A DNA stretch of 34,610 nucleotides from Betaproteobacteria bacterium (GTDB lineage Bacteria > Pseudomonadota > Gammaproteobacteria > Burkholderiales > SG8-39), in assembly GCA_947476535.1 (NCBI GenBank), contig CANJRC010000030.1, forward strand, positions 1-34,610. Reading direction: 5' to 3'. Below the pieces are notes generated by a model. It was not told the origin of the DNA. It saw only the letters and a list, made by a program, of their open reading frames with translations, and searched no databases. Positions 1 through 8,845 of this stretch are shown one piece after another (the first letter of the stretch is position 1; each line of letters opens with the position of its first letter). A program made the translations under genes and the position numbers.

Positions 1-426
1 CGTGATTTTTTCGAGGCCGCCTACACGACGGCACTCAAGCCCGGCGAAATGATCTCCTCGGTGATTTTCCCGCATTGGCCCGAGGGCACCGTGATGGCGG
101 TCGACGAGATCGCGCGCCGCCCCGGTGACTTTGCGCTGACCGGCATCATTGTCGCGCTCGCCATCGACAACGGCGGCAAGATCACGCGCGCGGGCATCGC
201 CTGGTTCGGCATGGCGCAGACGCCGTGTGCCGCCGTGCAGGCGGAGAAAGCGCTGCTCGGCCAAGCCGCCGCCAAGCTCGACATCCCGGCCATCGCAGCA
301 CTGGCGGTTGCCGACACCGAGCCCTGGGACGACATCCACGCCAGCGGCGCCTACCGGCGCATCGTCGGCGGCCGCCTTGCGGCCCGCGTGATCAAGAAAG
401 CACTTGCCATGAAAGGAATCGCATGA
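1..426 (+). CDS. Molybdenum hydroxylase FAD-binding (medium, CoxM-like) subunit, C-terminal part
   Basis: The reading frame is open from the first base, so the gene begins outside the window and only about 141 C-terminal residues are visible. They match the C-terminal part of CoxM/CutM-type flavoprotein subunits. The motif RRPGDFALTGIIVAL (here the usual R-x-x-G-D-F-A), the downstream IAWFGMAQTP segment and the closing SGAYRRIVGGRLAARVIKKAL segment are typical. The subunit passes electrons from the 2Fe-2S clusters to FAD and then to an acceptor. Its stop codon overlaps the ATG of the iron-sulfur subunit (ATGA), which means tight co-translation and an M-S-L gene order. The family call is secure. 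The substrate is not determinable from this subunit. Confidence 0.9.
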   Translation, partial: RDFFEAAYTTALKPGEMISSVIFPHWPEGTVMAVDEIARRPGDFALTGIIVALAIDNGGKITRAGIAWFGMAQTPCAAVQAEKALLGQAAAKLDIPAIAALAVADTEPWDDIHASGAYRRIVGGRLAARVIKKALAMKGIA

Positions 427-902
427 GCGACCACACCATCCAGACCAAGATCAACGGCAACGTCGTCAAAAAGACGGTCGCCGCCCGCAAGACACTGGCC
501 GACTTCCTGCGCGTCGACTGCAGCCTCACCGGCACGCATATCGGCTGCGAACACGGCGTCTGCGGCGCCTGCACCGTGATGGTGGATGGCTTAGCGGTGC
601 GCTCCTGCCTGATGCTGGCAGTACAAGCCGACGGCGCGGAAATTCGCACCGTCGAGGGCGTGGCCAAGGAAGACGGCACGCTGCACCGCGTGCAGCAGGC
701 ACTTCAAGAAGAACACGGCCTGCAATGCGGCTTCTGCACGCCCGGATTCGTCATGACCCTGGTGTCGCTGGTGGAGCGCAAGGAACCCATCGACGAGGAA
801 GAAATGAAGGCCGCGCTGTCCGGCCACATCTGCCGCTGCACCGGCTACCAGGGCATTCTGCGCGCGGTCAAGAAACTCACCGCAACTCCCGCCAAGGCCT
901 GA
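423..902 (+). CDS. Molybdenum hydroxylase 2Fe-2S (small, CoxS-like) subunit
   Basis: A 159-residue protein, the usual length for CoxS/XdhC-type small subunits. The plant-ferredoxin-type cluster ligands are C42, C47, C50 and C62 (GCEHGVCGAC...SC). The second cluster ligands are C102, C105, C137 and C139 (QCGFCTPG and HICRCTGY). Both [2Fe-2S] clusters are therefore intact. It relays electrons from the molybdopterin centre to the FAD subunit. The ATG overlaps the previous stop by four bases (ATGA), which fixes this start over a longer in-frame extension into the upstream gene. The large subunit starts two bases after its stop. The family is certain and the substrate is unknown. Confidence 0.95.
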   Translation: MSDHTIQTKINGNVVKKTVAARKTLADFLRVDCSLTGTHIGCEHGVCGACTVMVDGLAVRSCLMLAVQADGAEIRTVEGVAKEDGTLHRVQQALQEEHGLQCGFCTPGFVMTLVSLVERKEPIDEEEMKAALSGHICRCTGYQGILRAVKKLTATPAKA

Positions 903-904
903 GA

Positions 905-3256
905 ATGGCGAACACTGCCGACAGCCCCGCAGTCAGCCCGACGGCCGCACGCTACGTCGGCCAGCATATCGCACGCAAGGAAGACCCGCGCCTCTTGACC
1001 GGCCGCGGCCGCTACCTGGACGACCACACCTATCCGGGCATGCTGCACGCGGCATTCATCCGCAGCCCCTACGCGCGCGCCAGGATAAAGGGCATCGACA
1101 CTACCGCCGCGCGCGCAGTTCCCGGCGTGCATGCGGTCTACACCGGCGCAGATATCAACGGTGTCGTTGCCAACCCCATGCGCAGCATGTTCTACCCTCC
1201 CACGGTGAAATTCCCGCGCTTCATGCCGCTCTCGGACATCGATGTCCGCTTTGCCGGAGATGCGGTGGCCATCGTACTCGCGGACGACCGTTACATCGCC
1301 GAAGACTCCGCGGAACTCGTGGTGGTCGACTACGAGCCCGAGGACCCGGTCCTCGACTACATGACCGCGGCGGACAAGCCGCTGGTGCACCCGGAGATCG
1401 GCACCAATCTCGTGCTCGAAGTGGCGTCTCCGGCTGAGACGAAGGCCGACGTGGAAGCCATTTTCGCCAAGGCAGCGCACGTCGTGGAGGAAACCATCCA
1501 CCAGCAGCGCCACCTGGCGATGCCCATGGAAACGCGCGGCCTGATCGCCATGTTCTCCGCGCTCAACGACATGACGGTACACCTGTCCTCACAGGGCCCG
1601 CATATGGCAGCCAAATACTTCGCCCAGGTGTTCGGCCTGGCCGCGCACCAGGTGCGCGTGCTGGCGTTCGATGTCGGCGGCGGATTCGGCCTGAAGGTCC
1701 ATCCGAACCGCGACGAGATCGCCATCATCTGCGCCGCGAAAAAGTGCGGCCGCCCGGTGAAGTGGGTCGAAGACCGCATGGAACACCTGATCGCATCCAA
1801 CAGTGCACGCGAAGAGTCAGCCAAGGTCCGCTTTGCATTCGACAAGGATGGCGTCATCCAGGCCGCCTCGTTCGATTACATGGGCGATGCCGGATCCTAT
1901 GCCTGGCACCCGGGTCCCGGCCCAAAGGCCGCAGAAGTGTTCCCCGGCCCTTATCGCATTTCCAAATATGCCTTTCGCGCCCGCACCTACTACACCAACA
2001 CCGTGGGCCTTGGCGCCTATCGCGGCCCCTGGATGTTCGAGACCGTGGCGCGCGAGTGCGTGATGGACGTCGCGGCGAAGCAGCTCGGAATCGATGCGGT
2101 GGAACTACGCCGCCGCAACCTCATCACCAAGGCCGACCAGCCCTACCGCACCGCCACCGGCAACAGTTACGATCGTATCTCCCCGGACAAGTGCATGGAG
2201 CAGGTCACCGGCATGCTGGATGTCGCGGCCTTTCGCAGGCAGCAGGCCGAGGCGCGCAAGCTGGGCCGCTATCTGGGCATGGGCCTGAGCGTGTACATGG
2301 AGCCCACCGCCAACCCGATGGGCATGATGGCCACCAGCGTCGCCGAGATCCGCATCGAGCCATCGGGACACATCGTTGTTCTTTCGAACACGCACTCGCA
2401 GGGCCAGAGCACCGAGACCACGCTGGCGCAGATCGTCGCCGACGAACTCGGCGTCGACATTGCCGACGTGCGCGTGCTCCAGGGTGACACCGCGCAAGTC
2501 GGCTTCGGCATGGGTTCGGGCGGCAGCCGCCAGGCCGTGATCGGCGGCGGCGCGGCGACGCTCGCCGCGCGCGAACTGCGCCACAAGGTGCTCACCATTG
2601 CAGCGCACCTGATGGAAGCCGCCAAGGAAGACCTCACCATTGAAAATGGCCAAGTGTTCGTCAAGGGTGTGCCGCAGGTGTCAATGACGGTCAGGCAGGT
2701 AGCAGAGACCGCCTACAATGCGGTCACCACGCTGCCGGCCGGCATGGAGCCAGGGCTGGAGGCACGCCATCGCTACGCGCCAACGGGCATCACCTGGACC
2801 AATGCCTCGCACATCTGCATCGTCGATGTCGACATCGAGACCGGCATGGTCAAGGTGCTGCGCTGGCTGGTGAGCGAGGACTGCGGCGTCATGATCCATC
2901 CGGGCGTGGTCGAAGGCCAGGTATCGGGCGGAGTGATCCAGGGCATCGGCGGCATGTTGTACGAACATGCCTGCTACGACGATCGCGGCAACCCGCTGGC
3001 CGCCACCATGAAGGACTACCTGATGCCGCTGGCCACCGACGTGCCGGTGATCGAGTTCGGCCATGTGGTAACGCCATCCAACACCCCCGGCGGCTTCAAG
3101 GGCGCAGGCGAAGGCGGCGCGATCATCGCGCCCTCGACGATCCGCAACGCCATTGCCGACGCCTTGTCACCCTTCAACATCGCCTGCAACCGCTTCCCGC
3201 TGTCGCCTGACTATATCGTCATGGCGCTGGAGGCGGCGAAGAAAAAAGCCGCCTGA
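905..3256 (+). CDS. Molybdenum hydroxylase molybdopterin-binding large subunit, copy 1
   Basis: A 783-residue aldehyde oxidase/xanthine dehydrogenase-family catalytic subunit with the normal length. It opens with the VGQHIARKEDPRLLTGRGRY segment typical of CoxL-like proteins. Cofactor-binding motifs include QGPH, GGGFGLK and GAYRGPW (about 370-376). The closing KGAGEGG motif supplies the presumed catalytic base, E736. The AYRCSFR loop that defines true form I CO dehydrogenase is absent, so this is not a proven CO dehydrogenase. It is a hydroxylase of an unknown carbonyl or heterocyclic substrate. It starts two bases after the 2Fe-2S gene stop. A second homologous large subunit follows. By eye the two proteins are identical over well more than half of their N-terminal regions. 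Confidence 0.93.
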   Translation: MANTADSPAVSPTAARYVGQHIARKEDPRLLTGRGRYLDDHTYPGMLHAAFIRSPYARARIKGIDTTAARAVPGVHAVYTGADINGVVANPMRSMFYPPTVKFPRFMPLSDIDVRFAGDAVAIVLADDRYIAEDSAELVVVDYEPEDPVLDYMTAADKPLVHPEIGTNLVLEVASPAETKADVEAIFAKAAHVVEETIHQQRHLAMPMETRGLIAMFSALNDMTVHLSSQGPHMAAKYFAQVFGLAAHQVRVLAFDVGGGFGLKVHPNRDEIAIICAAKKCGRPVKWVEDRMEHLIASNSAREESAKVRFAFDKDGVIQAASFDYMGDAGSYAWHPGPGPKAAEVFPGPYRISKYAFRARTYYTNTVGLGAYRGPWMFETVARECVMDVAAKQLGIDAVELRRRNLITKADQPYRTATGNSYDRISPDKCMEQVTGMLDVAAFRRQQAEARKLGRYLGMGLSVYMEPTANPMGMMATSVAEIRIEPSGHIVVLSNTHSQGQSTETTLAQIVADELGVDIADVRVLQGDTAQVGFGMGSGGSRQAVIGGGAATLAARELRHKVLTIAAHLMEAAKEDLTIENGQVFVKGVPQVSMTVRQVAETAYNAVTTLPAGMEPGLEARHRYAPTGITWTNASHICIVDVDIETGMVKVLRWLVSEDCGVMIHPGVVEGQVSGGVIQGIGGMLYEHACYDDRGNPLAATMKDYLMPLATDVPVIEFGHVVTPSNTPGGFKGAGEGGAIIAPSTIRNAIADALSPFNIACNRFPLSPDYIVMALEAAKKKAA

Positions 3257-3307
3257 AGCAGGGCTGCAAGGCATTGACCCCAGCGTAAGAATCGGCGTAA
3301 CAACCGG

Positions 3308-3330
3308 CAGCCCCCTCGTTCAGGGGGCTG
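3308..3330 (+). other. Intercistronic hairpin between the two large-subunit genes
   Basis: Perfect 9-bp inverted repeat CAGCCCCCT / AGGGGGCTG around a 5-base loop (CGTTC), in the 105-bp gap between the two large-subunit genes. No T tract follows, so it is not a canonical intrinsic terminator. It could be an mRNA-stabilising or processing stem, or an attenuator that lowers expression of the second copy. The next gene has its own strong ribosome binding site, AAAGGAGG, at 3348-3355. Confidence 0.6.
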
Positions 3331-3361
3331 CGCATTTCCAGCACCGCAAAGGAGGCACGGG

Positions 3362-5695
3362 ATGTCCCAGGCAAGCGCAGGAGCAGCGGCACGTTACGTA
3401 GGCCAGCATGTGGTGCGCAAGGAAGACCCGCGCATGCTCACCGGCCAGGGCCGCTATGTGGATGACAACGTCGTCCCGGGCATGCTGCACGCGGCCTTCG
3501 TGCGCAGCCCGCATGCCAAGGCGCGCATCGTGCACATCGACTTCGCGGCCGCACGCGCGTTGCCCGGCGTGCATGGCATATACACGGGCGCCGACATCGC
3601 CGCCATGGTGAAGCCCGCACGCAGCCTGCACTGGCCGCCGAATGTCCCTTACCCGGTCACCATGCCGCTGGCGCACACCGACGTTCGCTATGTCGGCGAC
3701 CCCGTGGTGCTGATCGTGGCGGACGATCGCTACATCGCCGAGGATGCGGCCGAACTCGTGGAGGTCGAGTACGACCCGCAGGACGCCCTGGTCGACTACA
3801 TGACAGCCAACAACGGCCCCAAGGTGCACCCGGACCTCGACTCCAACCTGCTCTGGGAAATGGCCTCGCCCGCAGACCCCGAGCTCGACGCCATCTTCGC
3901 CTCAGCGGCCCATGTGGTAGAAAAAACCATCACGCAGCAGCGCTATATCAACTCTCCAATGGAAACGCGCGGCATCATTGCCTCGCACTCGGCCGCTGAA
4001 AACCTCACCACCATCTGGAGCGCCTCCCAAGGCGTGCACCAGACCGCCTACTACCTTGCCAATGCGCTGGCCTGCGACATCGCCGACCTGCGCGTCATCG
4101 CCGGCGACGTCGGCGCCGGTTTCGGCGGCAAGGTACATCCCGGTCGCGACGAGATTGCCGTGGTGATTGCCGCGCGACACATGCGTCGCCCGATCAAGTA
4201 CATCGAGGACCGCATGGAGCACCTCATTGCTTCGGCGCAGGCGCGCGAGGAGTCGGCGCTCGTCAAGCTCGCCTTCGATGCCAAGGGCATCCTGCTGGCC
4301 GCCAAGTTCGATTACCAGCACGACTCCGGCGCCTACCCGTGGCTGCCGAGCGTCGGACCGCTCGCCGTCAATGCATTCCCCGGCCCCTATCGCCTGCCCA
4401 AGTTCGGCTGGCGCGTCCGCGCCTGGTACACCAACACGGTGGGCCTCGGCGCCTATCGCGGCCCCTGGATGTTCGAGACGGTGGCGCGCGAACAGGTGAT
4501 CGACATCGCCGCCAAGCAGATGGGCATCGACTCACTGGAGTTGCGCCGGCGCAACGTCATCCACACCGCCGACCAGCCCTACAAGACCGCCTCCGGACAG
4601 GTGTACGACCGCGTGTCACCAGACCAGACGCTGGAGAAGGTCGTCGACATGATCGACGTCCCGGTCTTTCGCAAGGTGCAGGAAGCGGCACGCAAGGAAG
4701 GCCGTTACCTCGGCCTCGGCATGAGCGTCTACATGGAGCCCACGGTGAACGCCATCGGCGGCATCCGCACCACCTTCCAGGCGGAAACGCGCATGGATGC
4801 ATCGGGCCGCATCACCGTCAGCTCTCACATCGGCAATCCGGGCAACAGCATGGAGACCACGCTCGCGCAAATCGCGGCCGACGAACTGGGCGTGGACATC
4901 AAGGATGTGCGCGTGGTGTACGGCGACACCGCCAACACGCAGTTCGGCCCTGGCGCTGGCGGCAGCAAGCAGGCCGTGGGCGCCGGCGGCGCGGTCACCG
5001 TGGCCGCCCAGGCCCTGCGCAAGAAGATCCTCGCCATCGGCGCCAAGATGCTGGAAGCCGCACCCGAGGATCTCACCATCGAGAACGGCAAGGTGTTCGT
5101 CAAAGGCATTCCACAGGTCGAACTCACGCTCAAGAAGATCGCGGAGTCAGCGTACTACCTCCCCAAGACCCTGCCCGAAGGCATGGAGCCCGGGCTCGCC
5201 ACCAGCCACCGCATGACCCTTCCCGTCACCCACTGGGCCAATGCGGCGCATGCCTGCACGGTGGATGTCGATGTCGAGACCGGCGTGGTGAAGATCCTGC
5301 GCTGGGTGGCGAGCGAGGACTGCGGCGTGATGATCAACCCGACGGTGGTCGAGGGCCAGATGTCCGGTGGCATCGTGCAGGGCATCGGCGGCGTGCTGCT
5401 CGAACATTCGCTGTATGACGAGCGCGGCAACCCGTTGGCTGCGAGTTTCAAGGACTACCTGCTGCCGCTGGCCACAGATGTGCCGGTGATCGAGTACAGC
5501 CATGTCTGCACGCCATCGGATACGCCCGGCGGCTTCAAGGGCGCGGGCGAAGGCGGCGCCATCATCGCCCCGCCCACGCTGGCCAACGCCATCGCCGATG
5601 CGCTCGCGCCGTTCAACATCGACTGCTCACGCATGCCGTTGTCACCAGATCGCCTGCTGATGGCGCTGGAGGCGTCGCGTTCCGGCAAGGCGTAG
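3362..5695 (+). CDS. Molybdenum hydroxylase molybdopterin-binding large subunit, copy 2
   Basis: A 777-residue paralogue of the preceding gene in the same aldehyde oxidase/xanthine dehydrogenase family. Motifs seen are VGQHVVRKEDPRMLTG at the N-terminus, SQGVH, GAGFGGK (where copy 1 has GGGFGLK), GAYRGPW at about 363-369, and KGAGEGG with presumed catalytic E730. All cofactor and catalytic motifs are intact, so it is not a decaying duplicate. The start is supported by AAAGGAGG six bases upstream. There is no second FAD or 2Fe-2S gene next to it, so it either shares the upstream M and S subunits or forms a mixed complex with copy 1. The substrate is unknown, and the signature loop of form I CO dehydrogenase is missing here too. 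Confidence 0.93.
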   Translation: MSQASAGAAARYVGQHVVRKEDPRMLTGQGRYVDDNVVPGMLHAAFVRSPHAKARIVHIDFAAARALPGVHGIYTGADIAAMVKPARSLHWPPNVPYPVTMPLAHTDVRYVGDPVVLIVADDRYIAEDAAELVEVEYDPQDALVDYMTANNGPKVHPDLDSNLLWEMASPADPELDAIFASAAHVVEKTITQQRYINSPMETRGIIASHSAAENLTTIWSASQGVHQTAYYLANALACDIADLRVIAGDVGAGFGGKVHPGRDEIAVVIAARHMRRPIKYIEDRMEHLIASAQAREESALVKLAFDAKGILLAAKFDYQHDSGAYPWLPSVGPLAVNAFPGPYRLPKFGWRVRAWYTNTVGLGAYRGPWMFETVAREQVIDIAAKQMGIDSLELRRRNVIHTADQPYKTASGQVYDRVSPDQTLEKVVDMIDVPVFRKVQEAARKEGRYLGLGMSVYMEPTVNAIGGIRTTFQAETRMDASGRITVSSHIGNPGNSMETTLAQIAADELGVDIKDVRVVYGDTANTQFGPGAGGSKQAVGAGGAVTVAAQALRKKILAIGAKMLEAAPEDLTIENGKVFVKGIPQVELTLKKIAESAYYLPKTLPEGMEPGLATSHRMTLPVTHWANAAHACTVDVDVETGVVKILRWVASEDCGVMINPTVVEGQMSGGIVQGIGGVLLEHSLYDERGNPLAASFKDYLLPLATDVPVIEYSHVCTPSDTPGGFKGAGEGGAIIAPPTLANAIADALAPFNIDCSRMPLSPDRLLMALEASRSGKA

Positions 5696-5737
5696 CGCAA
5701 GCAGGAAGCAATCGTTACACAACAGGGAGGGGGCGTC

Positions 5738-6673
5738 ATGCGTGGTGTTGGATTCTTCGAGTTCGGCGGGCCGGAAGTGCTGCGGGTGGTAGACCTGCCG
5801 GAAATGCATGCTGGAGCGGGTGAAGTACGGATACGCGTCCACGCCGCGGCCGTCAACCCCACCGACACCTACACGCGCAAGGGTTCCCGAGCCGAGGCCA
5901 TGCGCAGCATCCCTCCTCCCTACATTGTCGGGATGGACATTGCCGGCGTCATCGATGAGGTCGGGGCTGGCACCCGAACCGATCTGGCCGTTGGCGACAA
6001 GGTCATGGCCATGGTGGTGAATAGCGGCAACCATGGCGGCTACCGGGAAAGCATCGTCCTGTCGGCTGACGCCGTGGTGCGGGCCCCTGCGAATGCCACG
6101 CTGATCGAGGCCGCCACACTGCCCATGAATGGCCTCACGGCCAGGCAGTCGCTGGATCAACTGGCGCTGCGACCGGGCCAGACGCTGGCAGTCACGGGCG
6201 CGGCGGGATGCTACGGCGGCTACGTTGTCCAGCTGGCCAAGGCGGACGGCCTCAAGGTAATCGCCGACGCATCGCCTGCCGACGCGCCGCTCGTTCGATC
6301 ACTCGGCGCCGACATTGTCGTGCCGCGCGGCGACGACATCGCCGCGCAGATCCGCAAGGTCGCGCCCGACGGGGTGGATGGTCTGGCCGACGGATCGTTC
6401 CAAAGCGGGCTGGCCGTCGGCGCAGTTCGGGACGGTGGCGGCTTTGCTTCCGTGCGTCATTGGACCGGCGCAGAGCGCGGAATCACCTTCCACTCAACCT
6501 GGGTCCGCAGTTACGACCACCGGGCGGATCTGCTCGATCGGATGCGACAGCAGGTTGAAGACGGCCTCGTCACGCTGCGCGTCGCAGCGACCTTCCCGCC
6601 GGAGCAGGCGTCGGACGCCCATCGGCGGCTTGAGGCCAAGGGCACGCGCGGCCGTATGGTGATCCTGTTTTGA
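5738..6673 (+). CDS. MDR-superfamily NADPH:quinone oxidoreductase-like protein
   Basis: A 311-residue medium-chain dehydrogenase/reductase of the zinc-free quinone oxidoreductase type. The N-terminal GroES-like domain includes ...AAAVNPTDTYTRKG and GMDIAGVIDEVGAG. The Rossmann domain carries the nucleotide motif GAAGCYGGYV at about 154-163. No structural-zinc cysteine cluster is visible. It is 42 bp behind the second large subunit with a strong AGGGAGGGGG ribosome binding site, so it is probably in the same operon. It may process a product of the molybdenum hydroxylase, such as an enone or quinone. That role is inferred from position only. It is slightly shorter than many relatives (about 320-340 residues). 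Confidence 0.85.
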   Translation: MRGVGFFEFGGPEVLRVVDLPEMHAGAGEVRIRVHAAAVNPTDTYTRKGSRAEAMRSIPPPYIVGMDIAGVIDEVGAGTRTDLAVGDKVMAMVVNSGNHGGYRESIVLSADAVVRAPANATLIEAATLPMNGLTARQSLDQLALRPGQTLAVTGAAGCYGGYVVQLAKADGLKVIADASPADAPLVRSLGADIVVPRGDDIAAQIRKVAPDGVDGLADGSFQSGLAVGAVRDGGGFASVRHWTGAERGITFHSTWVRSYDHRADLLDRMRQQVEDGLVTLRVAATFPPEQASDAHRRLEAKGTRGRMVILF

Positions 6674-6760
6674 CCTACATGAAAACACTGGACGTGGTCC
6701 TGTCCGTAGAAGGCGCGCAGCTGTTGGATCGGCTTTGAATTCCGCCAAGTACCCCTCCTC

Positions 6761-7951
6761 GTGAACCACCTCAAACTCGCCCTCGGGGCAATGTTCCTGC
6801 AGCAAACCTTCATTTCGCTCGGCAAGGCATTGCCGGCGATCATCGCGCCGGCAATCATTCTGGACTTGCGCCTCGACCCGGCCTGGATCGGCGTCTACTT
6901 CGGCATCACGGCATTGGCTTCGGTGGTGACGAATCTCGGGTGCGGCAGCCTGATCGTGCGCCATGGCGCCTTGCGCGTGAGCCAGGTCGCACTGGTCATG
7001 CTGGCCATAGGCACCGCGTTGACGACCCAGGGAACGCCGCTTGCGCTCATCCTGTCTGCCCTCATCTGCGGCGGAGGGACATCCGCATCGACGCCGGCCA
7101 GCTCGCACCTGCTGGCCCGTTGCACGCTGCCGAAATTTTATCCGCTGGTGTTTTCCATCAAGCAAACGGCGGTGCCAGTCGGACTGCTGCTCGCAGGGAT
7201 ATTCGCACCACAGCTGACGGAATGGACGGACTGGCGCACTACGATGCTGGCTAGCGCGGCGGCGTGCGTGCTGTACGCCCTGTTGCTGCAACCGGTGCGC
7301 GGGATGTTCGACGCGGACCGCGAGCCGACCCGCAGCTTCAAGATGTCGGACTTCCAGTCGACACTGGCGTCGGTGATCAAGACACCCAACCTGCGCGCCT
7401 TGTCGCTGGCCTGCCTCGCCTTCAACGGCGTGCAGGCCACCTTCACCGCCTATTTCGTCGTCTACCTGACCACCATCGGTTACACGCCGGTGGCCGCGGG
7501 CTTCGTATTTTCGATTGCCGTGGCAGTGGCCGTGCCCAGCCGCATCGTGTGGGGCTGGCTCGGCAGCGTGCGTGTCCCTCCGCGCCTCCTGATGGCCGGG
7601 CTCGCCTTTGCCATGACTGCCAGCGTGATGCTGCTCGCCCTCTGCGGCCCCAGCTGGCCGACCATTCTGGTGGGCATGATCGCCGGCGTGCTGGGGGTCA
7701 CCGCGCTGTCCTGGCACGGCATACTGCTGGCGGAAGCCGCGCGCTTGGCGCCGGAGGACATGCGCGGAACCGTCACCGGCGGCGTGCTCTCATTTGGCCA
7801 AGCGGGCGCATCGGCATTCCCGCTGGTGTATTCAGCGCTGCTCAACGGCACCGGCAGTTACGGCATCGGCTTCATTATTTGCGGTGTGCCGGCGCTGCTG
7901 GTGGGCATGCAATTGCTGCGCCCGCGCCCCCACGCACTCACGCCCAGCTGA
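6761..7951 (+). CDS. Major facilitator superfamily transporter
   Basis: A 396-residue polytopic membrane protein with about 12 hydrophobic segments, starting NHLKLALGAMFLQQTFISLGKALP. The layout is the usual MFS one: six segments, a charged central loop at about residues 185-205 (FDADREPTRSFKMSDF), then six more. It begins at a GTG. The first ATG lies 10 codons in and would cut the first helix, so GTG is preferred, although no good ribosome binding site is visible. It lies 88 bp after the MDR gene in the same direction, consistent with uptake or export of a substrate for the molybdenum-hydroxylase pathway. The substrate cannot be named. Its 3' end overlaps the convergent amidohydrolase by 14 bp. 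Confidence 0.87.
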   Translation: MNHLKLALGAMFLQQTFISLGKALPAIIAPAIILDLRLDPAWIGVYFGITALASVVTNLGCGSLIVRHGALRVSQVALVMLAIGTALTTQGTPLALILSALICGGGTSASTPASSHLLARCTLPKFYPLVFSIKQTAVPVGLLLAGIFAPQLTEWTDWRTTMLASAAACVLYALLLQPVRGMFDADREPTRSFKMSDFQSTLASVIKTPNLRALSLACLAFNGVQATFTAYFVVYLTTIGYTPVAAGFVFSIAVAVAVPSRIVWGWLGSVRVPPRLLMAGLAFAMTASVMLLALCGPSWPTILVGMIAGVLGVTALSWHGILLAEAARLAPEDMRGTVTGGVLSFGQAGASAFPLVYSALLNGTGSYGIGFIICGVPALLVGMQLLRPRPHALTPS

Positions 7952-8771
7952 ACACTGCCGACGCGGTCCCGCTCAGGATCCACACCACATCATCAGGCGG
8001 CAGGTAGCGCGCCGCCCCGACCCGGATGATATCCACGTGCTCGGTATAGCCGCACAGGTCGCGCGCAATGATCTGGCTCTGGTCCGAACCCCACATCAGG
8101 CGCCGTGCGCCGAATGCCGCGTGAACGCGCCGGATCATTGGATGCACGTCCTGATACGGCTCTAGGCCGGTGGCAAAGCGCGGCAGCGAAGACACCTTCA
8201 GGTACACGTTCGGATGCACGGACAGCGCCTCCAGATCGGCCATTTTCCGCTCACGGCTCTCCGCGGTGATCGGCCAGTTCATGTGGTCGACGATCAGCTT
8301 CAATCCCGGATGACGGCGCGCCACCGGCGCCATCGCCTTGGCGTCGTTGTCCTGGAGCATGAACGCCACCGGGATGCCATGGCGCTCCAGTGCGCCCCAG
8401 AAGGGTGCCATGCCTTCGCCGGTCATCGTGGCCAGTAGTTCAGGCGTCCAGATCAAGAGGCGCATGCTGCACATGCGCGGGTCATCCAGCCAGCGTGCCA
8501 ACCTATCGTAGGTCTGATGCCGTTCCGGCCAGAACCAACCCATCACCTTGAAACGCTCCGGGTAGCGCGCGGCGACATCCAGCGCGTAGTCGGGCGCCCA
8601 GTCGGTCAGCATCAATGGCGAAATGATTGCGCGCCCAACGCCCGCTGCATCCATCAGGGCCAGCATGCGCTCCGCCGTCATGGGCTCTGCCAGATGCGCC
8701 TTGGCGCCTTCGGCCCACGGCCACTTTGCACTGCTCGCCTCCCACAAATGCACTTGCGCGTCGGTAATCAT
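7938..8771 (-). CDS. Amidohydrolase-2 family metal-dependent hydrolase (COG3618 type)
   Basis: A 277-residue predicted TIM-barrel hydrolase. The N-terminus ITDAQVHLW carries the D-x-Q-x-H form of the metal site seen in fuconolactonase / 2-pyrone-4,6-dicarboxylate lactonase-like proteins. Later VDHMNWP and MWGSDQS supply the barrel histidine and the metal or catalytic aspartate. These enzymes usually open lactones or hydrolyse related carboxylic substrates, and the actual substrate here is unknown. The start is fixed by the family N-terminus and an AAAGGG ribosome binding site. A much longer in-frame extension upstream runs through the exported phosphoesterase gene and is rejected. It converges on, and slightly overlaps, the MFS gene. 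Confidence 0.87.
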   Translation of the reverse strand: MITDAQVHLWEASSAKWPWAEGAKAHLAEPMTAERMLALMDAAGVGRAIISPLMLTDWAPDYALDVAARYPERFKVMGWFWPERHQTYDRLARWLDDPRMCSMRLLIWTPELLATMTGEGMAPFWGALERHGIPVAFMLQDNDAKAMAPVARRHPGLKLIVDHMNWPITAESRERKMADLEALSVHPNVYLKVSSLPRFATGLEPYQDVHPMIRRVHAAFGARRLMWGSDQSQIIARDLCGYTEHVDIIRVGAARYLPPDDVVWILSGTASAVFSWA

Positions 8772-8845
8772 TGGCAACCCTTTGCGGACGTGGAGATTAA
8801 CCAAGAGAAACGATTGTACGTTGTCACCGCCCCCGAGGCCGTCGC

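Noticed and set aside
905..5695. Carbon monoxide dehydrogenase (form I) annotation for the large subunits
   Set aside because: The AYRCSFR active-site loop is absent; both copies have GAYRGPW, so CO oxidation is not supported.
6494..7717. 407-codon open frame on the - strand
   Set aside because: Antisense to the MFS and MDR genes with a biased His/Gln/Arg composition; the + strand proteins have clear family motifs.
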